64,000 nt of DNA, taken from the NCBI RefSeq assembly GCF_012911935.1, contig NZ_JAAXLA010000017.1:1-64000 (forward strand), written 5' to 3'. Source of the DNA: Pseudonocardia acidicola (GTDB taxonomy: Bacteria > Actinomycetota > Actinomycetes > Mycobacteriales > Pseudonocardiaceae). Position 1 is the stretch's first letter. Each line of letters begins with the position of its first letter. The position numbers were made by a program, and so were the translations under genes. The notes beneath the pieces were generated by a model. The model worked only from the letters and a program-made list of their open reading frames with translations. It was not told the DNA's origin and searched no databases. Of the stretch, positions 46,089 to 55,061 are shown in pieces.

Positions 46089-47731
46089 GACTGCGGGGCC
46101 AGTTCGTAGCGGGCGAGCTCACGCAGCGAGGAAGCGCTGCGCGGCTGCTCGAAGAGCACCTCGGCGCGCCGGTCGTCCACGAGCAGGGTGGCGATGAGGT
46201 TGCCGAACAGCGGGCCCCCCAGCTTGTCCCAGCGCACGCCCGGTTCTGGTGCGCCGGCCCGGCGGGCCCAGCGGCGGGCGAAGTGGGCGCTGGCTCGCGC
46301 CCAGCCCAGCCGGAAGCCGAGCTTGACGAACCACTCGACGTGGTTGTGCACGGGCGAGCAGGTGAGCTGGTGGATGCGGGCCGACGGGTTGCTCTCGAGG
46401 CGGGCGCGGGCGGCGTAACTGTGGTGCACGTCACCGGACAGTACGCTGATCGTCGCGGGTGGCCGCGACCCCTCCGGTCCCGCGGCCGCGCGCCCGATGA
46501 GTCGGGTGAGCCGGTCGAACGATGCGCGGAACGCCGGCCAGTGCTCCAGGTCGACGGCCTGGCGGAGCTGCTCGGCGAGCCGGCCGCGCCACCCGGGCCG
46601 GGCGGCCGCCGCCTCGTTGACGGTCTCCAGGTCGCCGACCGCGTGCGGCAGCAGCCAGGGCACCGAGGTGCCGAGCAACAGGTGGTCGACCTCGCCGGGC
46701 GCGGTGGCCTGTTCCTCGACCCAACGGAACTCGCTCTCGCCCAGCATGAGGTGCCGGCCGTTCTCCAGGATCCGGCCGTTCCGTGAGTCGATCATGACGA
46801 GCCGGCTGCGGCCGAGATCCCAGCGGAAGCTGAACCGGACCCCCTTCGCGGCGTCGACCTCGGCGTCGGCGCGGTCGGCGAGCTCGACGAGCAGCGGCCA
46901 GGTGTCGCCCCCGCTCTCGGAGACCTTGCGGTAGTCGGGGTCGGCGGCGAGCTCGTCGGGGGAGAGGTTGCCCAGGTGCTGGTAGACCCAGTACGAGGCG
47001 AGCGCCGAGCGCAGCCGCGCCCGCCACCACGGCGTCTGCGCCATCTGGGCACGCCAGGCCGCCGAGGTGTTCCAGTCGTCGCGCACGTCGTGGTCATCGA
47101 AGATCATCGCTGTCGGGATCGTCGACATGACCCAGCGGATCTCCGGGTCGGCCCACGAGTCGCGGTAGAGCCCGACGTACTCGTCGTAGTCGACGATCTC
47201 GTCGTCGGGCCACTCGGGGTGCTGGTCGCGGCGCCCGGCGATCCGCCGCCGGGTCCCCGGGGTGAGCTCGTCGGCGTAGACCTGGTCGCCGAGCAGCAGC
47301 AGCGCGTCCGGCCACTGCGCCACCGGCCGGTGCACCATGCGGGCGGCGTAGGCGTCGAGTGCGTCGATGCCGTACTTCGCGGCCTGCTTGCGGTTGGACA
47401 GCTTCACGTACCGGCAGGAGCCGAACAGGATCCGGTGTTGTCCGGCCGTCTCGGGGCCGCGGGTCGGGATCACGCTGTCCGGGAACGGGGAGACCGCGGG
47501 CGGCCAGACCTGCTCGCCGTCGACGTGCACCTGGTACGGGGTGCGGTTGTCCGGCGCCAGCCCGGTGACCGTGACGAGTGCGTAGTGGTGCCCGGCGACC
47601 TCGAACGTGTCGGCCGCGCACCCGAGTACCTCGACCCGGGCCGCCCGTTCGGTCTGTACCCAGATCACCGCCGTCGTCTCACCGACGTGGCGTAGTACGG
47701 GACCGAGGACGAGGGGCGGCACGGGCGACAC
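46085..47731 (-). CDS. Alkaline phosphatase D (PhoD-like) metallophosphatase
   Basis: 548-aa calcineurin-like metalloenzyme. Motifs in order: GSCRYVKL (about 130), LLLGDQVYAD (about 170), MIFDDHDVRDDWN (about 235), and LSGDVHHSYAA (about 432). These supply the usual Asp/His/Asn metal ligands. It has an N-terminal beta-sandwich but no Tat signal peptide, unlike secreted PhoD; a cytoplasmic phosphodiesterase is likely. GTG start (SPVPPLVLGP). Coupled to the GNAT gene. Confidence 0.85.
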   Translation of the reverse strand: MSPVPPLVLGPVLRHVGETTAVIWVQTERAARVEVLGCAADTFEVAGHHYALVTVTGLAPDNRTPYQVHVDGEQVWPPAVSPFPDSVIPTRGPETAGQHRILFGSCRYVKLSNRKQAAKYGIDALDAYAARMVHRPVAQWPDALLLLGDQVYADELTPGTRRRIAGRRDQHPEWPDDEIVDYDEYVGLYRDSWADPEIRWVMSTIPTAMIFDDHDVRDDWNTSAAWRAQMAQTPWWRARLRSALASYWVYQHLGNLSPDELAADPDYRKVSESGGDTWPLLVELADRADAEVDAAKGVRFSFRWDLGRSRLVMIDSRNGRILENGRHLMLGESEFRWVEEQATAPGEVDHLLLGTSVPWLLPHAVGDLETVNEAAAARPGWRGRLAEQLRQAVDLEHWPAFRASFDRLTRLIGRAAAGPEGSRPPATISVLSGDVHHSYAARARLESNPSARIHQLTCSPVHNHVEWFVKLGFRLGWARASAHFARRWARRAGAPEPGVRWDKLGGPLFGNLIATLLVDDRRAEVLFEQPRSASSLRELARYELAPQS

Positions 47732-47801
47732 CCTATGGGGTGACGACGGCGGGTTCACGCCCAACCGGGCACATGTCCGGTTCGCCGGTTTCCGGCGTGG
47801 G

Positions 47802-48773
47802 TCAGGCGTGGTCCAGGCCCAGCAGGGCGGCCCCGATGATCCCGCCGTCGCTGCCGAAGGTGCTGGGCAGCACGGGCGGGATGCCACGGGCCTCGCGGGC
47901 GTAGGCGTACTGCTCGGCGGCGGCTCGCGCCGGGTTCAACAGCAGGTCACCGGTCTCCACCAGGCCGCCGCCGATCCGGACGGCCTCCAGTTCGAAGATG
48001 TTGCCCAGCGAGGCGATACCCACGCCCAGCCAGCGGCCCAGCTCCGCGAACAGCGCCTGCGCAGTCGGGTCGCCCAGCTTGGCGGCGTGGGTCACGGCCT
48101 CCCCGGTGACGGGGTCGCCGTTCTCCCGGGCCAGCCGGGCGATGAGCCCGTCGGGGTCCTCGGTGGCGGCCTCCCGGGCCATCCGGGTGAGTGCGGTGCC
48201 CGACGCGTAGGCCTCCAGGCAGCCGTGGTTGCCGCACCCGCACAGCGGCCCGTCCGGGTTGACGATCATGTGGCCCAGCTCGGCGCCGAGTCCGGTGGGC
48301 CCGCGGTAGATGCTCCCGCCGAGGACCAGGCCGCCGCCGATCCCGGTGCCCACGGTGATCAACACCATGTCGTGGTAGCGCTGTTCACCGAGGCGCGCCT
48401 CGGCGAGCGCGGCGACGTTGGCGTCGTTGTCCACGGTCGTCGGCAGCCCGGTGGCGTCCTCGAGCTCGGCGCGCACCGGCCAGTCGCGGTAGGCGTTGTT
48501 CGGCGCCCAGCGGATCAGCCCGGTCGGCCACTCGACGATGCCCGCCGCGCCGACGCCGATCGCGACGACCTCCGGGTGCTGCTGGCGTAGCCGGTCGGTG
48601 ATCCCGCGCAGGATCTTGCTGATGGTTGCGGCATCGGACTGCTGGGGGGTGGGCTCTACCAGTTCGGTCAGCACCGCACCGTCGTCCTGCACCACCGCGC
48701 CGGCGATCTTGGTCCCGCCGATGTCGAGGCCGATGCCGCGGCGTCCGCTCGTCTGGTGCTGTCCACTGGTCAC
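47802..48773 (-). CDS. ROK family sugar kinase (glucokinase-like)
   Basis: 323-aa kinase. ATP-phosphate loop GIGLDIGGTKIAGAV (about 13), DNDANVAALAEARLG (about 115, catalytic Asp), GTGIGGGLVLGG (about 138), and the ROK zinc motif CGCGNHGCLEAYASGTAL (about 174). No N-terminal helix-turn-helix, so it is an enzyme, not a repressor. Substrate is likely glucose or another hexose. Confidence 0.92.
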   Translation of the reverse strand: MTSGQHQTSGRRGIGLDIGGTKIAGAVVQDDGAVLTELVEPTPQQSDAATISKILRGITDRLRQQHPEVVAIGVGAAGIVEWPTGLIRWAPNNAYRDWPVRAELEDATGLPTTVDNDANVAALAEARLGEQRYHDMVLITVGTGIGGGLVLGGSIYRGPTGLGAELGHMIVNPDGPLCGCGNHGCLEAYASGTALTRMAREAATEDPDGLIARLARENGDPVTGEAVTHAAKLGDPTAQALFAELGRWLGVGIASLGNIFELEAVRIGGGLVETGDLLLNPARAAAEQYAYAREARGIPPVLPSTFGSDGGIIGAALLGLDHA

Positions 48774-48862
48774 CCTGCCATGATCCGCCCGTCCGTGAAG
48801 CGTTCCACCAAGGGGTGAGGCAATTCGGGTTTGCCGTGCTCGGATCGTGGGAAGGTGGCCTC

Positions 48863-50041
48863 ATGCCGCTCCTGCGTCGCGTTGCCCGTCCGATGCTCGC
48901 CGCCATCTTCATCTCGGGTGGCATCAACGCCCTGCGGTCGCCCGAGGGCCATGCCCAGGCCGCCAAACCGGTCCTCGACGCCGCGTCGCCCGTGATCGAC
49001 AAGGTCGTCGACGCCGCACCGATCGACCGCCGGCCGGACCCCGAGACCCTGGTGAAGGTCGACGCCGCGGTGAAGATCGCCGCCGGGTCCCTGCTCGCGC
49101 TGGGCAAGGCACCCCGGCTCGCGTCGACCGCGCTGGCCGCCAGCCTGATCCCGACCACGCTGGCCGGGCACCGCTTCTGGGAGATCGACGACCCGGCCGA
49201 GCGCCAGGCCCAGCAGATCCACTTCTTCAAGAACGTCAGCCTGCTCGGCGGGCTGCTCATCGCCGCCGCCGACACCCACGGCAAGCCCTCGGTGGCCTGG
49301 CGCGGCAAGCGCGCGGCCCGGCTCGCCGCGGCCGCCGCGCAGCGGGAGGCGGATGTCATCAGCGGGACGGTCCACGAGTTGACCGGCCGGGTCTCCGGGG
49401 CAGCCCACGAGGCGTCCGGTGCGGTGTCGGGTATCGCGGCCGGGCTGGTCGGGCTCGCGCCCGGCGCGGCCGCCGGGCACTCGGCCTCCGAGGCGGGCTC
49501 GGAGCTGACCTCGAAGGCGTCCGAAGCGGGGGCGCAGCTGGCCGAGCGGGCGTCCCGGGCCGGCGCCGTGATCGCGCACCGGGCACCGGAGCTGCGCGCC
49601 GCTGTGGCTGCCCGCGCCTCGTCGCTCGGGGCCGAGGTGTCCGAGCTGGGCGAACAGCTGTCCAGGCGGGCCGCCAAGGCCGCGAGGAAGGCCGAGAAGC
49701 GGGCCGCCGAGTGGGAGAAGATCGCCGAGAAGCGGGGCGCCGAGCTGGCCAAGGTCGCCGAGAAGCGCGGCGCGCAATGGCAGAAGGTCGCCGAGAAGCA
49801 GGCGGCGCAGTGGCAGAAGGAAGCCGACAAGCGCCGCGCCGCCTGGGAGAAGCAGGCTCGCAAGACCGCCAAGAAGGTGCGCCGGGAGGCGCCCGGATAC
49901 GCCGACCAGCTCACCACCCAGGTCTCGAAACTGGGTGGCGACGTCGCGTCGCGGGCGCAGGAGCTGGGGGCCGCCGGGGCGAAGGCGGCCGAGGGCCTGG
50001 CGAAGGACGCGCGCAAGCGGGCGCACGCCGCCGCGCGCTGA
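48863..50041 (+). CDS. DoxX-family membrane protein with undecapeptide-repeat helical tail
   Basis: 392-aa fusion-like protein. Residues 1-145 are a DoxX domain (ARPMLAAIFISGGINALR and three more hydrophobic helices). Residues 150-270 are Ala/Ser-rich. From about 277 there are five tandem 11-residue units of the form AEKRGAQWQKV (49691-49855), then a basic end. The tail should form a long amphipathic or right-handed coiled helix on one side of the membrane. Start MPLLRRVAR with gaagg upstream. Function unknown. Confidence 0.85.
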   Translation: MPLLRRVARPMLAAIFISGGINALRSPEGHAQAAKPVLDAASPVIDKVVDAAPIDRRPDPETLVKVDAAVKIAAGSLLALGKAPRLASTALAASLIPTTLAGHRFWEIDDPAERQAQQIHFFKNVSLLGGLLIAAADTHGKPSVAWRGKRAARLAAAAAQREADVISGTVHELTGRVSGAAHEASGAVSGIAAGLVGLAPGAAAGHSASEAGSELTSKASEAGAQLAERASRAGAVIAHRAPELRAAVAARASSLGAEVSELGEQLSRRAAKAARKAEKRAAEWEKIAEKRGAELAKVAEKRGAQWQKVAEKQAAQWQKEADKRRAAWEKQARKTAKKVRREAPGYADQLTTQVSKLGGDVASRAQELGAAGAKAAEGLAKDARKRAHAAAR

Positions 50042-50077
50042 GAGCGGTCCGCTCCTCGTTTGTGAGGTCTGGGCGGT

Positions 50078-50605
50078 TCAGGCGGGGCGGGGGCCCCAGT
50101 GCGGGAGGAGGGGAGGAAGACCCTCGACGCCCGGGTCCGGCGGGAGTGGCCCGTCGCCGGGATCGTCGTCCCAGCGGCGGCCGTACTGGTCGGGCACGTC
50201 GCCCCAGCCGTCGAAGGCGAGTGGCTGGCGGGGCTGGATGCCCAGCACGTCGAAGGGGTCGACCCCCTGCTCGGCGACGGTGCACAGGTGGTTCCAGTCG
50301 TCACCCAGGTCGAAGGTGTAGGCGAACCGCTCACCACCGGTGAGTCGGCTCAGCTTGGAGCGGTCGCTGCGGAACACGCCGTCGAGCGGTTGGTCCCCAT
50401 CACTGCCGAGCAGGGTGCCGTCGGCGAGGGTGAACAGGTGCAGGTGGGAGGGGTCCCAGCGAGCGAAGGCGGCGTCGATGGCGCCGGCGAGGTCGGCGAA
50501 GCTGTGGCGGCGGGCCGCCGCGAAGACGCGTCCGGGCCGGGGCCAGAAGCAGATCCCGCGCCCCTCGACGAGGTCGACACGGATGGACAGCCAGGTGCGG
50601 GCCAT
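50078..50605 (-). CDS. Plasmid pRiA4b ORF-3-like family protein
   Basis: 175-aa acidic protein of the pRiA4b ORF-3/TnpR-passenger family: begins RTWLSIRVDLVEG, contains FADLAGAIDAAFARWDPSHLHLF (DPSHLH is typical), FAYTFDLGDDWNH (about 93) and a Pro/Gly-rich end. Despite plasmid and transposon associations the function is unknown. It lies 81 bases upstream of the tRNA, just outside the integrated region. Confidence 0.82.
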   Translation of the reverse strand: MARTWLSIRVDLVEGRGICFWPRPGRVFAAARRHSFADLAGAIDAAFARWDPSHLHLFTLADGTLLGSDGDQPLDGVFRSDRSKLSRLTGGERFAYTFDLGDDWNHLCTVAEQGVDPFDVLGIQPRQPLAFDGWGDVPDQYGRRWDDDPGDGPLPPDPGVEGLPPLLPHWGPRPA

Positions 50606-50686
50606 GCCCTAGAATCCGCCTCCCGCTCGATCGGAGCGGGAGCGGGTCACGGGCCGGTCACCTCCGCTAGCCTGCCGTGGCAAGCC

Positions 50687-50761
50687 GGGGCGGTAGCTCA
50701 GTTGGTCAGAGCAGCGGACTCATAATCCGTCAGGTCGTGGGTTCGAGCCCCACCCGCCCCA
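50687..50761 (+). tRNA. tRNA with anticodon CAU (tRNA-Met elongator likely)
   Basis: Cloverleaf of 75 bases: acceptor ggggcgg / ccgcccc, D arm gctc-agttggtca-gagc, anticodon stem gcgga / tccgt with loop ctcataa (anticodon CAT at 50719-50721), T arm gtggg-ttcgagc-cccac, discriminator A. CCA is not encoded. Could be elongator Met or Ile2 (lysidine-modified); initiator is unlikely because the acceptor is fully paired. The integrase gene 88 bases downstream makes its 3' end the probable attachment site. Confidence 0.92.
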
Positions 50762-50849
50762 CTCTCTGACCAGTACAAACGTCAAAGAGAATGATCTTCA
50801 ATGCCTCGCGTGGGATCAAACGTGGTGCGAACGGCCCTAAGATGATCCC

Positions 50850-52637
50850 ATGGCAGGGGCCGGAGCCCGGCGGCGCAGGCGATCGCGAGGCAGCATCGAG
50901 GAGCTGCCGAGCGGCTCGTTGCGCGTGTCGGTATATGCCGGCATCGATCCGGTGACGAAGCGCCGGCACTATCTCCGGGAGATCGTGCCGGCGGGCCCGA
51001 AGGTCGCAGCCGAGGCCGAGAAGGTGATGCGCCGGCTCGCCAGCCAGGTGGACGAGCGTCGTCATCCGCGGACCAATGCGACGGTCGACCAGTTGCTCGA
51101 CAAGCATTTCGACCTCATGACGGTGGAGCGCAGCACGCTCGCGACGTACCAGGGCTACGCGGACAAGCACGTCCGGCCGCTGATCGGCACGGTCCAGGTG
51201 GGAGCGCTCGACGCCGATGTGTTCGATTCGTTCTACGCGGAGCTACGCCGCTGCCGGGAGCACTGCGACCGGCGGAAGTACATCAAGCACCGCACGGCGG
51301 CCGAGCACGTCTGCGACGACCGATGCATGCCACATGTGTGCATGCCACTCGGGACGTCGACGATCCGGCAGATCCACTTCATCCTCAGTGGGGCGCTGAA
51401 GCGCGCCGTGCGGTCGCGATGGCTGTCGGCGAACCCGATCACGCAGGCCGAACCGCCCGCGGCACCGAAGCCGAACCCACAGCCGCCGACGGCGCAGGAG
51501 GCGGCGCGGATTCTGGCCGACGCGTGGTCCGACCCGGACTGGGGCACGCTGGTCTGGCTCGCCATGGTGACCGGGGTTCGGCGGGGTGAGCTGTGCGGCA
51601 TCCGGTGGCGCAACGTCGACCTGGACGCGGGTGTGTTGACGCTGGACCGCAGCATCGGTCAGCGCGGCAGCCGAATGTGGGAGAAGGACACCAAGACCCA
51701 CCAGCACCGCCGCATCGCGCTCGACCCGGAGACCGTCGAGGTCCTCGTCGAGCACCGCCGCCGGTGCGGTGCACGAGCGGCAGCGCTCGGTCTCGAGCTC
51801 GCCGACGACGCGTTCGTCTTCTCGCTCGCCCCGGACGGTTCCATGCACCTGCAGCCGAACTCGGTCAGCCAGCGCTACGCGAAGCTCGTGCATCGGCTCG
51901 GTATCCGGACCTCGATCCACAAGCTGCGCCACTACTCGGCCACCGAGCTGATCGCCGCAGGCGTCGACGTGCGCACGGTCGCGGGACGGCTAGGGCATGG
52001 CGGTGGCGGCACGACCACGCTGCGCACCTACGCCGCGTGGGTGTCGGAGTCCGACCAGCGCGCGGCGACGAGCCTGTTCGCCCGGATGCCCGCCCGACCG
52101 GCCGCGGTCGTGCTCCCCAGGCTCGACGGGGACGGTACGGGGCCGCCGTACCAGCGCATCGCCGCTGCGCTGCGGTCGGCGATCGAGGCCGGCGTCATCC
52201 AGGCGGGCAGCTTCCTGCCGGGCGTGAAGGCGATCGCCGGGGAGTACGCCGTGTCGGTAGGGACGGCCCACCGAGCAGTCTCCAAGCTCACGGCGTCGGG
52301 TCACGTCGTGGTCGTGCCCGGTCGGGGCGTCCGCGTCACTGCGCTGGACATGCCCGAGCCGAGCTCGGCGCCGCCTCCACCTCCGCAGATCGTCGCGCCG
52401 GTTCGGCAGATGCTCGATCTGGAGATCCGCCACCGGGGTGGGACCGTTTCGAGGCTTACGGCCGAGGTCCACCCTGGCGACCCTGACGAGCTGCGGCAGG
52501 TGCTCGTCGATGCGATACGTCGCAGAGGAGGCGACGAGTCGCAGATCGCCGAGTACGAGATGGATCTGCGCCGCAGCGGCGACCAGTCACTCCTGACTAC
52601 GTTCGCTGCGATCCATCGCCCCGACAGCCGGTCGTGA
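50850..52637 (+). CDS. Tyrosine integrase fused to a C-terminal GntR winged helix
   Basis: 595-aa recombinase. N-terminal arm-type DNA-binding region (residues about 1-60), core-binding domain with a Cys/His-rich insertion (CREHC, HVCDDRCMPHVC; about 135-170), then the catalytic domain: Arg in GVRRGELCG (about 242), HKLRH (about 357), RLGHGG (about 381) and Tyr in LRTYAAW (about 393). After a linker, residues about 428-500 form a GntR-type winged helix (PPYQRIAAALRSAIEAGVI, then YAVSVGTAHRAVSKLTASG), followed by about 90 unassigned residues. It starts 88 bases after the tRNA, as in elements that integrate into tRNA 3' ends. Confidence 0.9.
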   Translation: MAGAGARRRRRSRGSIEELPSGSLRVSVYAGIDPVTKRRHYLREIVPAGPKVAAEAEKVMRRLASQVDERRHPRTNATVDQLLDKHFDLMTVERSTLATYQGYADKHVRPLIGTVQVGALDADVFDSFYAELRRCREHCDRRKYIKHRTAAEHVCDDRCMPHVCMPLGTSTIRQIHFILSGALKRAVRSRWLSANPITQAEPPAAPKPNPQPPTAQEAARILADAWSDPDWGTLVWLAMVTGVRRGELCGIRWRNVDLDAGVLTLDRSIGQRGSRMWEKDTKTHQHRRIALDPETVEVLVEHRRRCGARAAALGLELADDAFVFSLAPDGSMHLQPNSVSQRYAKLVHRLGIRTSIHKLRHYSATELIAAGVDVRTVAGRLGHGGGGTTTLRTYAAWVSESDQRAATSLFARMPARPAAVVLPRLDGDGTGPPYQRIAAALRSAIEAGVIQAGSFLPGVKAIAGEYAVSVGTAHRAVSKLTASGHVVVVPGRGVRVTALDMPEPSSAPPPPPQIVAPVRQMLDLEIRHRGGTVSRLTAEVHPGDPDELRQVLVDAIRRRGGDESQIAEYEMDLRRSGDQSLLTTFAAIHRPDSRS

Positions 52638-53200
52638 CTTGAGCAGTTCCGCTGCTATTACGTCTCCGATGCGCGTGGTCGGCGGCCAGTCGCCTCCAGC
52701 TTGCGCCTCGGCCCGGTCGAGCCACTCGCCGGGGCCACCGTTCAAGCTCTGGGCCGTCGCTTGCCGAGAACGCGGGCATGGCGAGGACGTCGGCGCGGGC
52801 GGCGGGCAAGGTCCTCGGTGAGGCAGGGGCTGACATCGCGAGGGTCGCTGCGGAACTCTCGCATTTCCCCGAGTTGCAGGTGCGGTGTCGCGTACGACTG
52901 TCGACCCCTGTTCAGGCGGACCCAGGGTGCCTCTACCTGCACCTACGCTGCGTAAGCAGCCGCACCAGGAGCGCCAAACATCACCGTTCTTCAGCGTTCC
53001 GCACCACGAGTGGCACCATGGTCATCCGCTTGATGACCGGCTAGGACCTCCGGCCCGCCCGCCCCATGCCGTCGCTGCGCTACTGCCGCTGCCACTGCCC
53101 GCGTGTTCAGACTTTCCATACCCCTGATCAAGGGCGCCTGCGGCGCCGGCCTGTGCGGGGCTGCGGCCTCCGGCCGGTCCCCGCACAGGCAATGCGCCGG
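52638..53200. other. Intergenic region behind the integrase
   Basis: 563 bases between the converging integrase and PIN genes. Apart from the large hairpin at 53149-53190 nothing is recognised; short open frames lack codon bias. Confidence 0.5.
53149..53190. terminator. Long hairpin downstream of the PIN gene
   Basis: 12-bp perfect stem gcctgtgcgggg / ccccgcacaggc; its loop holds a second 5-bp stem cggcc / ggccg. It lies 11 bases past the PIN stop codon. No T-run on either strand. Confidence 0.6.
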
Positions 53201-53698
53201 TCAGGCGGCCAACTCAGTGCTGTCATGTATGGATGCGCCGAAATTCTCTTTTGCCTGCTCGCGAACGTCGACGGAGAAGTCAGCGTAGTCGTTGCTGACC
53301 AGAACCTTATCCTGTGCTCCGATAGCCGCGCCGAGCACTGCGCGGTCGCGGGTATTGTTGGGCACTAGGCGGCGAATGACTTTCGCGTCGGCTTGGGAGG
53401 GTCGCGGGCTGAATGATACTCGATTGCTGAGTAGGAAGGATGTCAACAGTGCTAAGCCTATGGATTGAGGTGGGAGTGAGGAGTTGTACTCGGAGGCAAG
53501 AACGCTAGTCGAGAGGTCTGGTGCGCGTTTCCCTTGATCGTCAAGAACCCACAGTACTTCGGTGGTCTCACTAAGCCATGCCAAGATCGCTAGGGAAGAG
53601 TCCTTCTCTTCAGCGGCTCCGCCCCCACCCGCAGCATGAACGAGAACGTTCGTGTCAATCACAATGTCCCGCCTGCATTTATCCTTCAGGCTATGCAT
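53201..53698 (-). CDS. PIN-domain protein, partner of the DUF3696 ATPase
   Basis: 165-aa protein with a PIN-nuclease layout. The first Asp is in RDIVIDTNVLVHA (about 12-24), a conserved NNTRDRAVLGAA segment follows (about 115), and the last acidic residues are in KVLVSNDYADFS (about 133). PIN domains are Mg-dependent RNases, often toxins. Base composition is clearly less GC-rich than the chromosome and shared with the ATPase gene, whose end it overlaps by 8 bases. No antitoxin-like gene adjoins it; the ATPase is the likely controller. The middle region is diverged, so the fold call is moderately sure. Confidence 0.75.
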   Translation of the reverse strand: MHSLKDKCRRDIVIDTNVLVHAAGGGGAAEEKDSSLAILAWLSETTEVLWVLDDQGKRAPDLSTSVLASEYNSSLPPQSIGLALLTSFLLSNRVSFSPRPSQADAKVIRRLVPNNTRDRAVLGAAIGAQDKVLVSNDYADFSVDVREQAKENFGASIHDSTELAA

Positions 53699-55061
53699 CT
53701 GCGGCGCCTCGGGACTGTGCGAGCGCGAGGGCCATCGAGTCTCGAAGTTGTTCCTCAAAGAAGCCAGCAGGCCATGATTCGCGTTCGATTCCGCCATCGT
53801 CTGATATTGGAATCCGCTCGCTGACCGTTGCACCGTCTCGATTATCGAAAAAGTAGAGCGCGACATCATTGCTATCGAGCTCAGACATCTCGGCCATTCT
53901 CCTTCGTAATCTCAACAGAACGTGTTCGCTGTGGGTCTCAACTACAACCCGGCCGCCCCTCTGTGCAACCTCAATGAGGAAGTCCGTGATGATAAGCTGC
54001 TGAGCGGGGTTCAGGTGGATTTCGGGTTGTTGGGCAATGAAGGTGTCGCCGTTTCCTAGGGCGACCCCCTGGACGAGAAGTGGGAGGAGCTGTGACAGGC
54101 CGATCCCGCTGTGCGCAAAGTTGACAAGAAGCCCGGACCTGGTTCTGAGATTCAGGCGAAAGAATTCGTCCCCCACGTCATCGAATTCGATAGTCCCGTA
54201 TCCAAGTTTCTCCAGCCAGTAGCTTACGCGCTGTTTTTCTGCGCTTTCGCCTAGTCGGAAGAGGATCTCCGGCGCATGCTCTCCTTCCCGTCCAACATCC
54301 GTGGGTAGCTCTGCTGCTCGCCGGTAGGTTCGCAACGGGAGGGAGCGTAGTGGCCCGAGATAGGAAATCCCCTCAAGTAGCTCAACGAGCCGGTGGTTGA
54401 AGAAGCTGTAAGTGTCGTACATATCGCTTGCTGCGCTGAACCACGGCCGAGCTTTCTCCCATCGATCTTCATTCTGGCGCCATGAGCGGGGAAGTAGTAG
54501 TCCGCCGAAGCCGTTGAAAAGGAATCCTTTTGGTCGTTCTTCCCGCATTCCTTTGCGAAGCTGCGTGATCTCACGAGGCGGGCGACCAACTGATTGAGTG
54601 CTCGGGAGGAGCTGCGAGGTAACAGCGAAGCGCTTGCCGTCCTGCTCGCGCGTTCGCGTTATTAATGGTCGTCCGCGATCATCGAGTAGTCGGTGGCGTC
54701 TAAGGCGTGGCGTATCCCCATCAAGCGAATCGAACTGTACTTCCAGCGTCGTTGCTGTAAATTCTTGACTCTCAAGTCTGGGAATCTCGGGGACGGTGAT
54801 GGTCAGCGTCACGTTTCTGCGTTCGTCGTGCTGCGTGACGTAGTCCCGAAAAGGGCCAATATCTACTGCATCTCCACGGCTTAGCAGGGCCGTCTGTGGG
54901 TCGCGAGCGCTGAGCGTTTGACGCATCGCCAATAGTGGTGTGTATGCGGACGTTTTTCCTACATTATTCCGTCCAATGAGAACAGTAATGCGCGGGAAGT
55001 GAAATGTCGTAGGCTTCGCGAAACCGCGAAAGTTCTCCCAGGTCGCAACGATCGGCTGCAC
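53691..55061 (-). CDS. AAA/ABC-type ATPase of the DUF3696 (OLD-like) group
   Basis: 456-aa SMC/OLD-like ATPase. Walker A GRNNVGKT (residues 30-37), ABC signature HSGIGLSQ (about 315), Walker B region IAQQPEIHLNP (about 343; the family usually has EQPEIHLHP, so the first Glu is Gln here), and switch ETHSEHVLLRLRRR (about 376). The C-terminal DUF3696 block is VSERIPISDDGGIE plus WPAGFFEEQLRDS. No TOPRIM or other nuclease domain in the protein; the nuclease is likely the overlapping PIN gene. GTG start with aggggg upstream, preferred to a TTG 18 bases earlier. Low-GC island gene. Confidence 0.85.
   Translation of the reverse strand: MQPIVATWENFRGFAKPTTFHFPRITVLIGRNNVGKTSAYTPLLAMRQTLSARDPQTALLSRGDAVDIGPFRDYVTQHDERRNVTLTITVPEIPRLESQEFTATTLEVQFDSLDGDTPRLRRHRLLDDRGRPLITRTREQDGKRFAVTSQLLPSTQSVGRPPREITQLRKGMREERPKGFLFNGFGGLLLPRSWRQNEDRWEKARPWFSAASDMYDTYSFFNHRLVELLEGISYLGPLRSLPLRTYRRAAELPTDVGREGEHAPEILFRLGESAEKQRVSYWLEKLGYGTIEFDDVGDEFFRLNLRTRSGLLVNFAHSGIGLSQLLPLLVQGVALGNGDTFIAQQPEIHLNPAQQLIITDFLIEVAQRGGRVVVETHSEHVLLRLRRRMAEMSELDSNDVALYFFDNRDGATVSERIPISDDGGIERESWPAGFFEEQLRDSMALALAQSRGAADA

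Noticed and set aside
52778-53044. 88-codon open frame behind the integrase
   Set aside because: No ribosome site, no domain, and codon use does not match neighbouring genes.
53149-53190. Structured regulatory RNA
   Set aside because: The nested hairpin is adequately explained as a terminator of the PIN gene; no further conserved structure is seen.
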